DNA from: Chloroflexota bacterium
GTDB taxonomy: Bacteria > Chloroflexota > Anaerolineae > Anaerolineales > Villigracilaceae
Direction: 5' to 3'
Assembly (NCBI GenBank): GCA_013112685.1
Contig: JABFGC010000002.1
Span: 2,490,902-2,554,901 of the forward strand
DNA: 64,000 nucleotides
In this document: in pieces, positions 63,922-64,000 of the stretch
Numbering within the stretch: position 1 is the stretch's first letter
Layout: the number at the start of each line of letters is the position of its first letter
The notes under the pieces: model-generated
The model's database searches: none
Told to the model about the DNA's origin: nothing
Seen by the model: the letters and a program-made list of their open reading frames with translations, nothing else
Program-made: the position numbers and the translations under genes

Positions 63922-64000
63922 TCCATGTCATTGCGAGGGTGCTCTTCCCGACGAAGCAATCTCCATGTAATTAGGGGATTGCTTTGCTCAGGTCTCGATA
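63922..64000. repeat. palindromic repeat, family B, cut by the window end
   Basis: CATGTCATTGCGAGGGTGCT, GACGAAGCAATCTCC, and GGGGATTGCTTTG. Same element as at 48010 and 49818; the right arm would lie beyond the window. Confidence 0.72.

Overview
The window is about 64 kb of moderately GC-rich bacterial chromosome. It has the look of a Chloroflexota genome, probably class Anaerolineae. That is an inference from gene content and the style of the spacers (VanW, LytR-type and bactofilin envelope genes, DUF4870 proteins, spacers full of short palindromic repeats), not from a marker-gene tree. There is no rRNA, CRISPR array or prophage. One tRNA (Asn) is present.

Layout. 0.2-11.8 kb (mostly plus strand): an rRNA-methyltransferase-like gene, a sugar-nucleotide epimerase, a GxxExxY gene flanked by inverted repeats, a 3-methyladenine glycosylase, fabI, a bactofilin translationally coupled to a terpene-cyclase-like gene and to a prolyl-tRNA-synthetase-like gene that lacks its catalytic core, a HigBA toxin-antitoxin pair, membrane proteins, an aldo/keto reductase and a DUF433/DUF5615 pair. 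11.8-23.4 kb: a TGS-domain uridine-kinase-like gene, panE-like, a histidine phosphatase, a glycosyltransferase, and a glycerol set (glpD, glpK, aquaporin) broken by two CPBP proteases; then fmt. 23.4-31.3 kb: DUF4870 proteins, envelope genes (LytR/CpsA/Psr, VanW), lipoproteins and tRNA-Asn. 31.4-37.2 kb: glpX and the housekeeping run rpsB-tsf-pyrH-frr-uppS-cdsA on the minus strand. 37.2-51.9 kb: a complete branched-chain amino acid locus on the minus strand, transcribed ilvD-ilvB-ilvN-ilvC-leuA-leuC-leuD-cimA-leuB-ilvE. It starts from a near-consensus promoter with an attenuator-type leader peptide and is interrupted between cimA and leuB by an IS110-family element. 52-64 kb: an FAD oxidoreductase, a MarR regulator, a compact ArsR-led operon (SRPBCC, AlkD-like, DUF1697, DUF1801, VOC), an aspartate-type aminotransferase with pheA, and an FGGY kinase with a second glycerol-3-phosphate dehydrogenase.

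Function together. ilvD/B/N/C/E supply valine and isoleucine and feed leuA/C/D/B. cimA offers a threonine-independent route to 2-oxobutyrate, using LeuCD and LeuB for the later steps. The leader peptide suggests that translation of Leu/Ile/Val codons sets transcription of the whole set.

Two cautions. First, about 29 single-base frameshifts interrupt 19 genes, including essential ones (cdsA, uppS, pyrH, tsf). Most sit in short C or G runs, so I treat them as sequencing or assembly errors and annotate the whole span as one CDS. Second, almost every spacer in the branched-chain locus is made of a member of a few repeat families; some reach into coding ends.
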